Positions 56,409 through 63,689 of a stretch of 63,689 bases of DNA are shown here, one piece after another. The position numbers and the translations under genes were made by a program. Position 1 is the first letter of the stretch; the number at the start of each line of letters is the position of its first letter. The DNA is taken from positions 1 to 63,689 of the forward strand of contig CAIOGZ010000025.1 of NCBI GenBank assembly GCA_903858015.1, read 5' to 3'. The notes beneath the pieces were generated by a model that saw only the letters and a list, made by a program, of their open reading frames with translations, ran no database searches and had not been told where the DNA came from. The DNA comes from an uncultured cyanobacterium. Lineage in GTDB: Bacteria; Cyanobacteriota; Cyanobacteriia; PCC-6307; Cyanobiaceae.

Positions 56409-57052
56409 ATCTCCCCGCCGCAGCGTTTCCGATCGCGACTCCAATCCCCTCTCCGGCCGCCACGCCGTTCGCCACCGGCGTGGCGGCGTCCGAAATCCGG
56501 TTGGTGCTGGTAGCCCTGGGCAGTGCCCTGGATCCAGCCGGTCCGGCCCTGCTGCTGCCCCAGGTGGCCGCCCGGCTGAGTCGGCTCACGGGTCTGCCCC
56601 GGCGGGCCATCCCCCAACCCGATCCCGCCCCCCAGGCCCTGGCCACGCTGCTAGCCCCCCCCGGCCCCTGGCTGGCCGCCCTTCCCCTCGATCCGGGCCT
56701 TCCCCTGGCCGCTGGAAGCTGGGCCGAAGCGCTGGGGGCCTGGCGCCAACCCACCCTGCTGGTGGTGGATAGCTCCCAGCTCGCCACCGGTCTGCCTGCC
56801 GCCGCCACGGCCCTGCTGGAGCGGTGGAACGTGCCCCTGCTGGGGGTGATGCAATGGGGTGGCCGTTGGGATCCAGCCGCCCGCCGCCGCGATGGCCTCG
56901 CCTGGATCGGCCAGCTGGCGGAGCCCAGGGACCCCGATCGAAGCCCGGGCAGCGGCGCCGCTGGGGCCGAAGCCGAGGCAGCGACCGACCCCCAGCCCCT
57001 GCTGGCCGCCCTCGAACTGCGCTGGTGCCGGCTGATCGCCCTGCTGCGCTGA
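56399..57052 (+). CDS. Conserved protein of unknown function (CbiX/sirohydrochlorin-like pattern at N-terminus)
   Basis: 217 residues from the GTG at 56399; a GTG at 56480 gives 190 residues and is perhaps better, since the first 27 are Pro/Ala-rich. The part EIRLVLVALGSALDPAGPAL starts a Rossmann-like fold, with QPTLLVVDSSQLATGLPAAA and NVPLLGVMQWGGRWDPAARR later. The start LVALGS recalls chelatase-like VAHGS proteins, but the His is missing. I cannot assign a function. It is convergent with the LCP gene. Confidence 0.65.
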   Translation: MAVDLPAAAFPIATPIPSPAATPFATGVAASEIRLVLVALGSALDPAGPALLLPQVAARLSRLTGLPRRAIPQPDPAPQALATLLAPPGPWLAALPLDPGLPLAAGSWAEALGAWRQPTLLVVDSSQLATGLPAAATALLERWNVPLLGVMQWGGRWDPAARRRDGLAWIGQLAEPRDPDRSPGSGAAGAEAEAATDPQPLLAALELRWCRLIALLR

Positions 57053-57056
57053 GGGG

Positions 57057-58088
57057 TCAGGGGGCCTGCCAGAGGGGCCGGTCCCTCGCTGTGTCGAGTT
57101 GCCGCAAGCCCTCGTGTTCCTTGTTGGCGGGTTTCAAAGCCAATCGGGTGAACTGGATCGCGCCCTGGGTATCCAGCCCCGCAGCCAGCAAACTGAGGCT
57201 CTCCGCAGCGGTGAGATTGGTTTCCACCTTTGTCTGCAGATCGCGCAACAGGTTGGGCAGCAGGGCGAGTTGCTCGGGGCGACTGAAACGATCCCGCAGG
57301 GCGCTTTCCACCAGCTGATGGTCGAGGCGCCGGCCCGAATCCCCCAATCCCACATCCCTGTAGCGGACCAGCTGCTCCACCTGCTTTCCATCGAGCCGCT
57401 GCAAACCGCCCTGGAGGTCGATGCGGTAGTTCTGGGCCTTGTCGTGGTACTTCATCACACCGGGAGGGTTGAGTTCCAGGCCCCCCAGGCTGTCCACGAT
57501 CTTGCGCAGGGCGGAGCGGGGCACGACGAGGTAGCGGTCGGGGCGGGGCGGCTCCAATCCCACCACTTCCCGCACCACATCAGCCGTGAGGGCCACCCCA
57601 CCGCGTTGGTAGAGGGAGCCGAGCCCCACCGGATTGGCCTCGCCTGGCAGCGTGATCGCCAGCTCAATCGGCAGGTTGAGCACCTGGAGCGGCCCTTTGC
57701 GATTCACCCGCACCAACAGCAGGGCATCGGCGGCGGCTGGGCCGGCTGGGGCGGCGTGGTTGAGCGCATCGCCGATCCGTTCCGAATCGAGGCCGATCAC
57801 CAGCACCGTGATCGCTCGACCCGGTTTCTCCGCCAGGCTTGCGGGGGTGAGCTCCAGGGTCTCCTGGGCCTCCCGGTCGGGTTGGGGCCAGATCAGGCCC
57901 AGCAGGCTGGCGCCGAGCAGCGCGCCGACGGCCACCAGGCCCGCCGATAGCCACGCCTTTGGCCTCAACAGGGCCGGCAAGCGAAGGCTGCCGGCGGATT
58001 CCGGGACGGACCGGGCTGCGCCGCTGCGGCGGTCGGAGCTGCGGCGGGCAGCTGCTGGGGAGGGGCGGGGTTCCCGGCGGGGAGGCAT
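57057..58088 (-). CDS. LCP (LytR-CpsA-Psr) family protein
   Basis: 343 residues from the ATG at 58088 (GTG at 58106 adds six). An Arg/Pro-rich cytoplasmic tail, one membrane helix (LSAGLVAVGALLGASLLGLI) and an extracytoplasmic LCP domain: ITVLVIGLDSERIGDALNHA, ADALLLVRVNRKGPLQVLNL, DRYLVVPRSALRKIVDSLGG and LDGKQVEQLVRYRDVGLGDS. LCP enzymes transfer glycans from lipid carriers to the wall. It could act on the rhamnose-containing polymers implied by the rfb genes, as inference. Confidence 0.9.
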   Translation of the reverse strand: MPPRREPRPSPAAARRSSDRRSGAARSVPESAGSLRLPALLRPKAWLSAGLVAVGALLGASLLGLIWPQPDREAQETLELTPASLAEKPGRAITVLVIGLDSERIGDALNHAAPAGPAAADALLLVRVNRKGPLQVLNLPIELAITLPGEANPVGLGSLYQRGGVALTADVVREVVGLEPPRPDRYLVVPRSALRKIVDSLGGLELNPPGVMKYHDKAQNYRIDLQGGLQRLDGKQVEQLVRYRDVGLGDSGRRLDHQLVESALRDRFSRPEQLALLPNLLRDLQTKVETNLTAAESLSLLAAGLDTQGAIQFTRLALKPANKEHEGLRQLDTARDRPLWQAP

Positions 58089-58177
58089 GGAGCCCGAATC
58101 GGCCACTGGCGGCCACTCTGACCCAGCACCAGCCCCTGGTGCCCTTCAGCAACGGATAGGTTGAGCCCTGTGGTGAC

Positions 58178-59410
58178 GTGCCCGCCCCCTTGACCGCAGC
58201 CCAGTCCGCACCCCAGCCCCGCCTGGCGCCCCACGAGCGGGCTCGCCCCCTGGCCCCCGGCAGCACCTATCCAGCCAAGGATCTATGCAGTCAGTGCGGT
58301 CTCTGCGACAGTCGCTGGGTGGCCTACGTGCGCCACTCCTGCGCCTTTCTGGAGCAGCGCTTCGAGGCCATGGAACGGGATGTTCATGGCCGCAGCCGGG
58401 ACCTGGATGATGACAATGAGCTCTATTTCGGGGTGCAGCAACGGATGCTCACCGCCCGGCTGGCCGAGCCGATTGAGGGCGCCCAGTGGACCGGCATCGT
58501 CAGCCGTTTGGGGGTGCGGGCCCTAGAAACCGGCCTTGTGGATGCCGTGCTCTGTGTGCAGCAGAGCCCCGACGATCGCTTCACCCCGGTGCCAGTCCTG
58601 GCCCGCACCCCTGAACAGGTGCTGGCGGCACGGGTCAACAAACCCACCCTTTCGCCCAATCTCAAGGTGTTGGAGGAGCTGCCCGGCAGTGGCATCCGCC
58701 GCCTGCTGGCGATCGGTGTGGGCTGCCAAATCCAAGCGCTCCGGGCCGTGCAGGCCACCCTGCCGCTGGAGCAGCTTTACGTGCTTGGCCTGCCCTGTGT
58801 CGACAATGTTAGCCGCGCCGGTTTGCAGACCTTTCTCAACAGCGCCAGCCGCTCCCCCGAAACGGTGGTTCACTACGAATTCATGCAGGATTTCCGGATC
58901 CACTTCCGCCATGCCGATGGCAGCGAGGAAACCCTGCCCTTCTTTGGCCTCGATACCCCGGCCCTCAAGGATGTGTTCGCCCCGAGCTGTCTGAGCTGCT
59001 TCGACTACACCAACGCCGGTGCCGATCTCGTCGTGGGCTACATGGGGGCTGAGTTCGGTCGCCAATGGGTCACCGTGCGCAATCCTCGCGGTCAGCAACT
59101 GCTCGAACTGGTGGAGGCGGAACTCGAAACGGCCCCCGTAACCAGCCGCGGTGATCGCCGCGCCGCCGTGCAACAGGGTATCGGCGCCTACGACAAGGCC
59201 TTGAAGCTGCCGCTGTGGCTGGCGAAAGTGCTGGGCTTTTTTGTGCAACGGTTCGGACCCCAGGGTCTCGAATACGCCCGCTTCTCAATCGATTCCCACT
59301 TCACCCGCAACGCCCTCTGGCTGCAACGCCACCATCCCAAACTCCTGGAGCGCCACATGCCCGCCTTCGCCCGCCGGATCGTGGCCCGTTACAACCTGCC
59401 CCCAGCGTGA
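58178..59410 (+). CDS. bciB: Ferredoxin-dependent 8-vinyl reductase (BciB)
   Basis: 410 residues from a GTG at 58178. It reduces the 8-vinyl group of divinyl (proto)chlorophyllide; the organism would therefore make monovinyl chlorophyll. The N-terminal CSQCGLCDSRW cluster motif, NELYFGVQQRML, GVGCQIQALRAVQATLP, GLPCVDNVSRAGLQTFL and SCLSCFDYTNAGADLVVGYM fit F420-reducing hydrogenase beta-type proteins of the slr1923/BciB line. Its stop overlaps the malQ start. Confidence 0.9.
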   Translation: MPAPLTAAQSAPQPRLAPHERARPLAPGSTYPAKDLCSQCGLCDSRWVAYVRHSCAFLEQRFEAMERDVHGRSRDLDDDNELYFGVQQRMLTARLAEPIEGAQWTGIVSRLGVRALETGLVDAVLCVQQSPDDRFTPVPVLARTPEQVLAARVNKPTLSPNLKVLEELPGSGIRRLLAIGVGCQIQALRAVQATLPLEQLYVLGLPCVDNVSRAGLQTFLNSASRSPETVVHYEFMQDFRIHFRHADGSEETLPFFGLDTPALKDVFAPSCLSCFDYTNAGADLVVGYMGAEFGRQWVTVRNPRGQQLLELVEAELETAPVTSRGDRRAAVQQGIGAYDKALKLPLWLAKVLGFFVQRFGPQGLEYARFSIDSHFTRNALWLQRHHPKLLERHMPAFARRIVARYNLPPA

Positions 59411-60948
59411 ACGATCCAAGCCGCCATTCAGGACTGCTGTTCCATCCCACCGCCTTGCCAGGCACCCCGGGCAGCGGCAGCTTTGGGGCGGCTGCCCGGG
59501 CCTGGATCGATCTGCTCAGCCAGCAGGGGGTTTCCGTGTGGCAGGTGCTGCCGCTGGCTCCCACCGACAGCACCGGCTCGCCCTATAGCTCCCCGAGCGG
59601 TTCAGCCCTCAATCCCTGGCTGATCGATGCCGATGATCTGCTGGCCGCAGGCCTGATCACGGCGCAGGATCACCAGGATCTTCCCGGCGGCTGTGCCGAC
59701 CGCCTCGATCCGCCCCTGGCCACCGCCCGGGCCGAGGCGCTCAAAGCTGCCCTGATCAGCCATTGGAGCGCCCAGGGCCCGGACCAGCAAGGGGCCTTCC
59801 GCCTCTGGCGGCGCCAGCAGCGCTGCTGGCTCTAGTCCCATTGCCTGTTCATGGTGCTGCGGCGGCTGCAGGGGGGCAGGCCCTGGTGGGAATGGCCCGC
59901 CCCCCTGGCCCAGCGCCATCGCCCAGCCCTGCGCCAGCTCGTCAGAGCCGAACGCCAAGCCCTGCTAGGGGAGGCCCTGTTGCAGTGGCAGCTGGAGTTG
60001 CAGTGGCAGCAGCTGCGGCAGCGGGCCCGGCAGCGGGGCGTTCGGCTGCTCGGCGATCTCCCCTTCTATGTCGCCCATGACAGTGTCGATGTCTGGCAGG
60101 AGCCTGACCTGTTCTCGCTCGGGGCCGAGGGCCAACTCCTAAGCCAGAGCGGCGTGCCCCCCGATTACTTTTCCGCCACCGGCCAACTGTGGGGAACGCC
60201 GGTCTACCGCTGGTCCCGCCACTGGCTTGGCGGCTTCAGCTGGTGGCTGGATCGGTTGGAGCGGCAGCTCGAACTTTTTGATCTGCTGCGCCTGGATCAT
60301 TTCCGAGCCCTTGAGGCGTTTTGGAACGTGCCTGGCGGTGAGCAAACCGCCCAGAACGGCAGCTGGGTGGCCGCCCCCGGGGATGTGTTGTTGGAGCTGC
60401 TGCGCTGCCGCTGCCGGCGCCGCGGCTGGCTGCTCGCCGATGACCATCTGCCCCTGATCGCCGAAGACCTTGGCGTGATCACCCCAGCGGTGGAGGCCCT
60501 GCGGGACCAATTCGCCCTACCGGGCATGAAGGTGCTCCAGTTCGCCTTTGATGGCTCCGGCGACAACCCCTACCTTCCTGCCAACTTTGGCGGCAGCCGC
60601 TGGGTGGTGTACACCGGCACCCACGACAACGCCACCAGTCGAGGCTGGTGGGACAGCCTCGACCAGGAGGCCCGCAGCCGGGTGGAGACGGCCATGGCAA
60701 AGCCCGTTCAATCGCCCAGCTGGCAGCTGCTGCAGCTGGCCCTGGCCTCCACGGCCGAGCTGGCGGTGGTACCGATCCAGGACCTGCTCGAACTGGGGGA
60801 TGAAGCCCGCTTCAACACGCCGGGCACCATCGGTGGCAACTGGAGCTGGCGGCTGCAGTTGCCGATCGTCGAGCTCGCTGCTGTCGTCCACGCCTATGGC
60901 GCGATGGCTGCGGGTTACGGCAGGGGAGCGGCCGGCGGGGCTGCCTAG
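59407..60948 (+). pseudogene. malQ: 4-alpha-glucanotransferase interrupted by one in-frame amber codon
   Basis: One frame from the GTG at 59407 to 60948 (513 codons before the final stop, normal for MalQ) encodes disproportionating enzyme, but a TAG at 59833-59835 splits it after 142 residues, between RRQQRCWL and SHCLFMVLRRLQGGRPWWEW. No frameshift occurs. All catalytic residues lie after the stop and are intact: LRLDHFRALEAFW (nucleophile), LIAEDLGVITPAVEALR (acid/base) and YTGTHDNATSRGWW. An ATG at 59851 could restart a 365-residue fragment lacking part of the barrel. It may be a fresh mutation, a sequencing error or readthrough. Coupled to bciB by the overlapping start. Confidence 0.85.
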
Positions 60949-61934
60949 GGAGCCGCCGCCGCAGGCGCCTGGGTTTGTCCATCGGAGGGAGCCTGCCGCT
61001 CCGGTGGATAGGCGAAGGTGCCTGGCTGGTCGGCCAGGGGGGTCAGGACAGCCCCTTTCCACTGCACGGCTCCGGCAGCAGGGGCGGGCTTGAGCACGAG
61101 GCGGAAGGGGGGCAGCACCGGGAGTGCCAGCTCCCCTTCGACGCCGTTGAGGCTGGTGTCACCGCCGCGGCGACTGCGGATTTCCAGCCGAGTTGGGGTG
61201 GTGGTGGTGAGGCGCAGGATGCCAAGGGAGAGGTCCGTCTGGGACGGACGTCCCTCACTGCGCAGCCGCCGCAGACCCTGGCCGGAAGCCGCCAGGCTGA
61301 TCGGCCGCAGATCGGGGAAGGCAGCCAGCAGAGCCGCATCCGCCGCCGCAGCCGCCGCCTTGGCATCGTTGAGGGCGGGCAGTGGACGGGAACTGAGCAG
61401 TCCCCGGGCGGCAAGCCGAAACTGCTGGAGATTGAGGAGGTGGATCAGGCCGAGGCTGACCAGGGCGTAGAGGAGGGTTCCCTGCCAGCTGGTGAAGACA
61501 TCGATCGATCCGGGCGTGAAACGGCGCAGCCGCGGATCGCTGCCATGGGGGGCCCGCCGGCCGCTGGGCCGTGCCGGCAGGGCACCGTTGAGGCTGTCCG
61601 CCGGCAGCGCCAAGCGCCGCTCCAGCAGGGGGAGCATGGTGCGCAAGTAGGCGGGTTCCGGCAGCCGATCCCGCCAGCCCCGCTCTAGAGCCTCCAGCAC
61701 GGCGGTACTGATGCGGGTCTCCTGGGCCAGCTGGCGCAGGCCGATGCCCTGGAGCTCGCGGGCCTGGCGCAGCAGGCGGCCCACCTCCTGGAGTGGATCC
61801 AGCTCGGCCGGGCTCCTCTGGGAGGGATCGGCCGGCCTGGCCCAGCCCGAGCCAAGACGCAGGCCCCGGGCCAGCTGGGCAATGGCCGGGGGCAGGGAGG
61901 GAACCTTCAGAACCGTTGAGGCGGTGGGCTCCAT
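60945..61934 (-). CDS. RodZ-like helix-turn-helix membrane protein
   Basis: 329 residues. Residues about 50-110 form a cytoplasmic helix-turn-helix (EVGRLLRQARELQGIGLRQL, TRISTAVLEALERGW, AYLRTMLPLLERRL) like that of RodZ, which links MreB to the wall machinery. A membrane helix (SWQGTLLYALVSLGLIHLL) and a periplasmic beta domain (about 225-310) of DUF4115 type follow. The start lies inside the pseudouridine synthase gene (28-bp overlap), and the stop overlaps the malQ stop in a shared CTAG. Role in cell shape is inferred from architecture. Confidence 0.8.
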   Translation of the reverse strand: MEPTASTVLKVPSLPPAIAQLARGLRLGSGWARPADPSQRSPAELDPLQEVGRLLRQARELQGIGLRQLAQETRISTAVLEALERGWRDRLPEPAYLRTMLPLLERRLALPADSLNGALPARPSGRRAPHGSDPRLRRFTPGSIDVFTSWQGTLLYALVSLGLIHLLNLQQFRLAARGLLSSRPLPALNDAKAAAAAADAALLAAFPDLRPISLAASGQGLRRLRSEGRPSQTDLSLGILRLTTTTPTRLEIRSRRGGDTSLNGVEGELALPVLPPFRLVLKPAPAAGAVQWKGAVLTPLADQPGTFAYPPERQAPSDGQTQAPAAAAP

Positions 61935-62752
61935 TCTTGGCCAAGACCTTCATCGACTCGCAGCATCCGCCACCCCCCCTCGGCCAGGTCGGTGAGCAGA
62001 ATTGGGCCAATCGCAACCCGCTGCAGATCCAGCACCGGGTGACCGAGCTGGTCGGCAGTGCGGCGGATCTGGCGGTATCGCCCCTCCCGCATCACCAATT
62101 CGAGCCAGCTGCGGTCGGGGCCCTGGCCGATCAGCCGCACCTGCACCGGTTGGCTGGCGCGGCCCTCGAGCGGCACGCCGGCGGCCCAGTGCCGCAACGT
62201 TTGCGGAGTTGGCCGGCCCTGCACCCACACCCGGTAGGTGCGGGAATGGCCGTAGCGCGGATGGGTGAGCCGCAAGGTGAGCGTGCCGTCATTGCTGAGC
62301 AGCAGGGCACCGCGGCTGTCAGCGTCGAGCCGGCCGACCGGGTGGAGCCCCTGACCCCGCCGCAACTCGGCAGGAAGCAGATCGAGCACGGTGGGGCGAC
62401 CCTGGGGATCGTGGCAGGTGGAGAGCACCCCCACCGGTTTGTTAAGGAGCAAGGTGAGGGGCGCCGGCCGCTGGCCCAGGGGCCGGCCATCGATCAGGAT
62501 CCGGTCTTGGCGGGGATCGGCCCGGTCGCCGAGCCTGGCGGGGCTTCCATTCAGCGAAACCCGACCCTGGCGGAGCAGCTCTTCGGCCCGGCGCCGCGAA
62601 CAAACGCCAGCGGCGGCGATCAGCTTCTGCAGACGTTCCGCAGCGGCCAGCTCGGCCGCGCCGGTGGCGTCTGATCGCGGCTTGGCTTCGGCCCCATCAC
62701 CGCTACTTTTCGTGGGCCTCGGGGGCCCTGGCCTGGAAGGAGGCTGGTGCAT
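61907..62752 (-). CDS. RsuA/RluB-family 16S/23S rRNA pseudouridine synthase
   Basis: 281 residues from the ATG at 62752 (TTG at 62755). An S4 RNA-binding domain (ERLQKLIAAAGVCSRRRAEE, GRVSLNGSPARLGDRADP) precedes the catalytic domain with LLLNKPVGVLSTCHDPQGRP, PVGRLDADSRGALLLSNDG (catalytic Asp), RTYRVWVQGRP and VMREGRYRQIRRTADQLGHP. The order fits the RsuA/RluB/RluE/RluF group; which rRNA site it modifies cannot be told. Leads a two-gene unit with the RodZ-like gene. Confidence 0.93.
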   Translation of the reverse strand: MHQPPSRPGPPRPTKSSGDGAEAKPRSDATGAAELAAAERLQKLIAAAGVCSRRRAEELLRQGRVSLNGSPARLGDRADPRQDRILIDGRPLGQRPAPLTLLLNKPVGVLSTCHDPQGRPTVLDLLPAELRRGQGLHPVGRLDADSRGALLLSNDGTLTLRLTHPRYGHSRTYRVWVQGRPTPQTLRHWAAGVPLEGRASQPVQVRLIGQGPDRSWLELVMREGRYRQIRRTADQLGHPVLDLQRVAIGPILLTDLAEGGWRMLRVDEGLGQEWSPPPQRF

Positions 62753-62839
62753 CAACGCGACTGGGAACTCCCCGATCCAGTCTCCCGCGCTGGCCGCTGA
62801 CCCGGCGGCTGAGCCATCTCCCCAGCCCAGTGAGCAGAC

Positions 62840-62861
62840 CCGCCCTGGAGGGCCAGGGCGG
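62840..62861 (+). promoter_or_regulatory. 9-bp GC hairpin upstream of the sigma factor gene
   Basis: CCGCCCTGG (62840-62848), loop AGGG, CCAGGGCGG (62853-62861), in the 200-bp divergent gap between the pseudouridine synthase and the sigma gene. It could lie in the sigma gene's 5' leader. The downstream part (ttacgaaactaagaggtttcctaa, 62886-62909) is AT-rich and may hold the promoter. Confidence 0.4.
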
Positions 62862-62952
62862 AGCGATTCCGGCCAAGGGTGGTAAGTTACGAAACTAAGA
62901 GGTTTCCTAACCCTCCAGCTCCACCCCCGTCGCCGTCATCGCTGTTCTGACG

Positions 62953-63689
62953 ATGCCCTCCGTAACCTTGGCTGGTTCCGCCGCCCTCGCCCTCAGTTCC
63001 GACCTGGTGCGCTCTTATTTGCGCGACATCGGTCGGGTACCGCTGCTCAGCCATGAGCAAGAGATCACCCTGGGGCGCCAGGTGCAGGAGCTGATGGCCC
63101 TCGAGGAGCTGCAGCAGCAGCTTCGCGATCAAACCGGCGAGCCCCCCCGCCCCGAAGATCTGGCGGCGGCGGCCGCCTTGACGGTGCCGCTGCTGAAGCG
63201 GCGACTGCAGGCGGGCCGGCGGGCCAAGGAGCGCATGGTGGCGGCCAACCTGCGGCTGGTGGTGAGCGTGGCGAAGAAGTACACCAAGCGGAATATGGAA
63301 CTGCTGGATCTAATCCAGGAGGGCACGATCGGTCTGGTGCGGGGCGTGGAGAAGTTCGACCCCACCCGCGGTTACAAGTTCAGCACCTATGCCTACTGGT
63401 GGATCCGCCAGGGCATCACCCGGGCGATCGCCGAAAAGAGCCGCTCGATCCGGTTGCCGATCCACATCACCGAAACGCTCAACAAACTCAAGAAGGGTCA
63501 GCGGGAGTTGAGCCAGGAGCTGGGCCGCACGCCCACGCTCAGCGAGCTGGCGCTGGCGGTGGAGCTGCCCGAGGAGGAGGTGAAGGATCTGCTCTGCCGG
63601 GCCCGCCAGCCGGTGAGCCTCGAAACCAAGGTGGGCGATGGAGAAGATACCGAATTGATCGATCTGCTGGCCGGCGAGGGCGCCGGGCC
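62953..63689 (+). CDS. Group 2 RNA polymerase sigma factor (RpoD-like), 5' part
   Basis: Open from the ATG at 62953 to the right edge; 245 residues visible, 3' end missing. Region 1.2 is [20 protein letters not shown]; region 2 is [40 protein letters not shown] and [20 protein letters not shown]. Region 3 begins [20 protein letters not shown]. The short N-terminus, lacking the acidic 1.1 region and long linker of the primary sigma, points to a group 2 (non-essential, stress- or clock-related) sigma factor common in several copies in cyanobacteria. Confidence 0.93.
   Translation, partial: MPSVTLAGSAALALSSDLVRSYLRDIGRVPLLSHEQEITLGRQVQELMALEELQQQLRDQTGEPPRPEDLAAAAALTVPLLKRRLQAGRRAKERMVAANLRLVVSVAKKYTKRNMELLDLIQEGTIGLVRGVEKFDPTRGYKFSTYAYWWIRQGITRAIAEKSRSIRLPIHITETLNKLKKGQRELSQELGRTPTLSELALAVELPEEEVKDLLCRARQPVSLETKVGDGEDTELIDLLAGEGAG

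Noticed and set aside
59836..59850. Frameshift in malQ
   Set aside because: Both halves lie in the same frame; only a stop codon separates them.
62887..63365. Minus-strand open frames opposite the sigma factor gene
   Set aside because: They are antisense shadows of clear sigma regions 1.2 and 2.

Overview
The window reads as chromosome from a high-GC unicellular cyanobacterium of the Synechococcus/Cyanobium (picocyanobacterial) type. The main pointers are a three-domain ferredoxin-NADP reductase with a phycobilisome-linker N-terminus, the clock output kinase SasA, the ferredoxin-type divinyl reductase BciB, the zwf-opcA pair, a 62-residue protein that looks like the picocyanobacterial hyperconserved protein between tRNA-Trp and tRNA-Asp/gltX, and scattered GCGATCGC (HIP1) octamers (for example 5898, 10328, 26483, 36331, 38733 and 49461). 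Most genes are housekeeping and very GC-rich. A few patches are clearly lower in GC.

Left edge (1-6.7 kb): the 3' end of a very large surface or secreted protein made of 315-bp Ig-like repeats, ending in an RTX-like patch and a bluetail-like C-terminus. It is followed by a decayed glycosyltransferase with several in-frame stops and two frameshifts, then a MAPEG membrane protein. 6.7-13 kb: a paraslipin/NfeD pair, a DprA-like protein, a P-loop/DRTGG protein, an SDR enzyme, map, a PepSY-type membrane protein and rplS. 13-19 kb: tRNA-Trp, the hyperconserved small protein, tRNA-Asp, gltX and polA. 19-23 kb: the complete dTDP-L-rhamnose pathway (rfbA, rfbC, rfbD, rfbB). 23-29 kb: cysS, dxr (isoprenoid pathway), a [2Fe-2S] thioredoxin-like ferredoxin, a SemiSWEET transporter and two tandem crcB fluoride-channel genes. 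29-37 kb: a 7TM-HD phosphohydrolase, folD, an unknown proline-rich protein, crtE (GGPP synthase), a PAP2-like membrane protein, a RecD-like helicase and a GAP/LysE-like membrane protein.

37.1-38.1 kb is a gene-poor, lower-GC stretch. 38-44 kb is a minus-strand run petH-zwf-opcA-cbiA (NADPH supply and cobalamin). 44-50 kb holds an SRPBCC protein, tRNA-Glu, sasA, two small conserved proteins and pepN. 50-56 kb holds an AraC-type regulator with a strong dyad at its start and 15-bp direct repeats upstream, a large metalloprotease of mixed composition, a GHL10-type glycoside-hydrolase-like protein and prs. 56-63.7 kb holds a conserved protein, an LCP-family protein, bciB, malQ interrupted by one amber codon, a RodZ-like protein, a pseudouridine synthase and the start of a group 2 sigma-70 factor that runs off the right edge.

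I found no CRISPR array, prophage, insertion sequence or recognisable defence system. The most notable observations are the recombined repeat structure of the giant surface protein beside a decayed glycosyltransferase, the amber-interrupted malQ, the hyperconserved small protein, and the cis-element layout at the AraC-type gene. All family calls are from reading motifs by eye. No database search was run.
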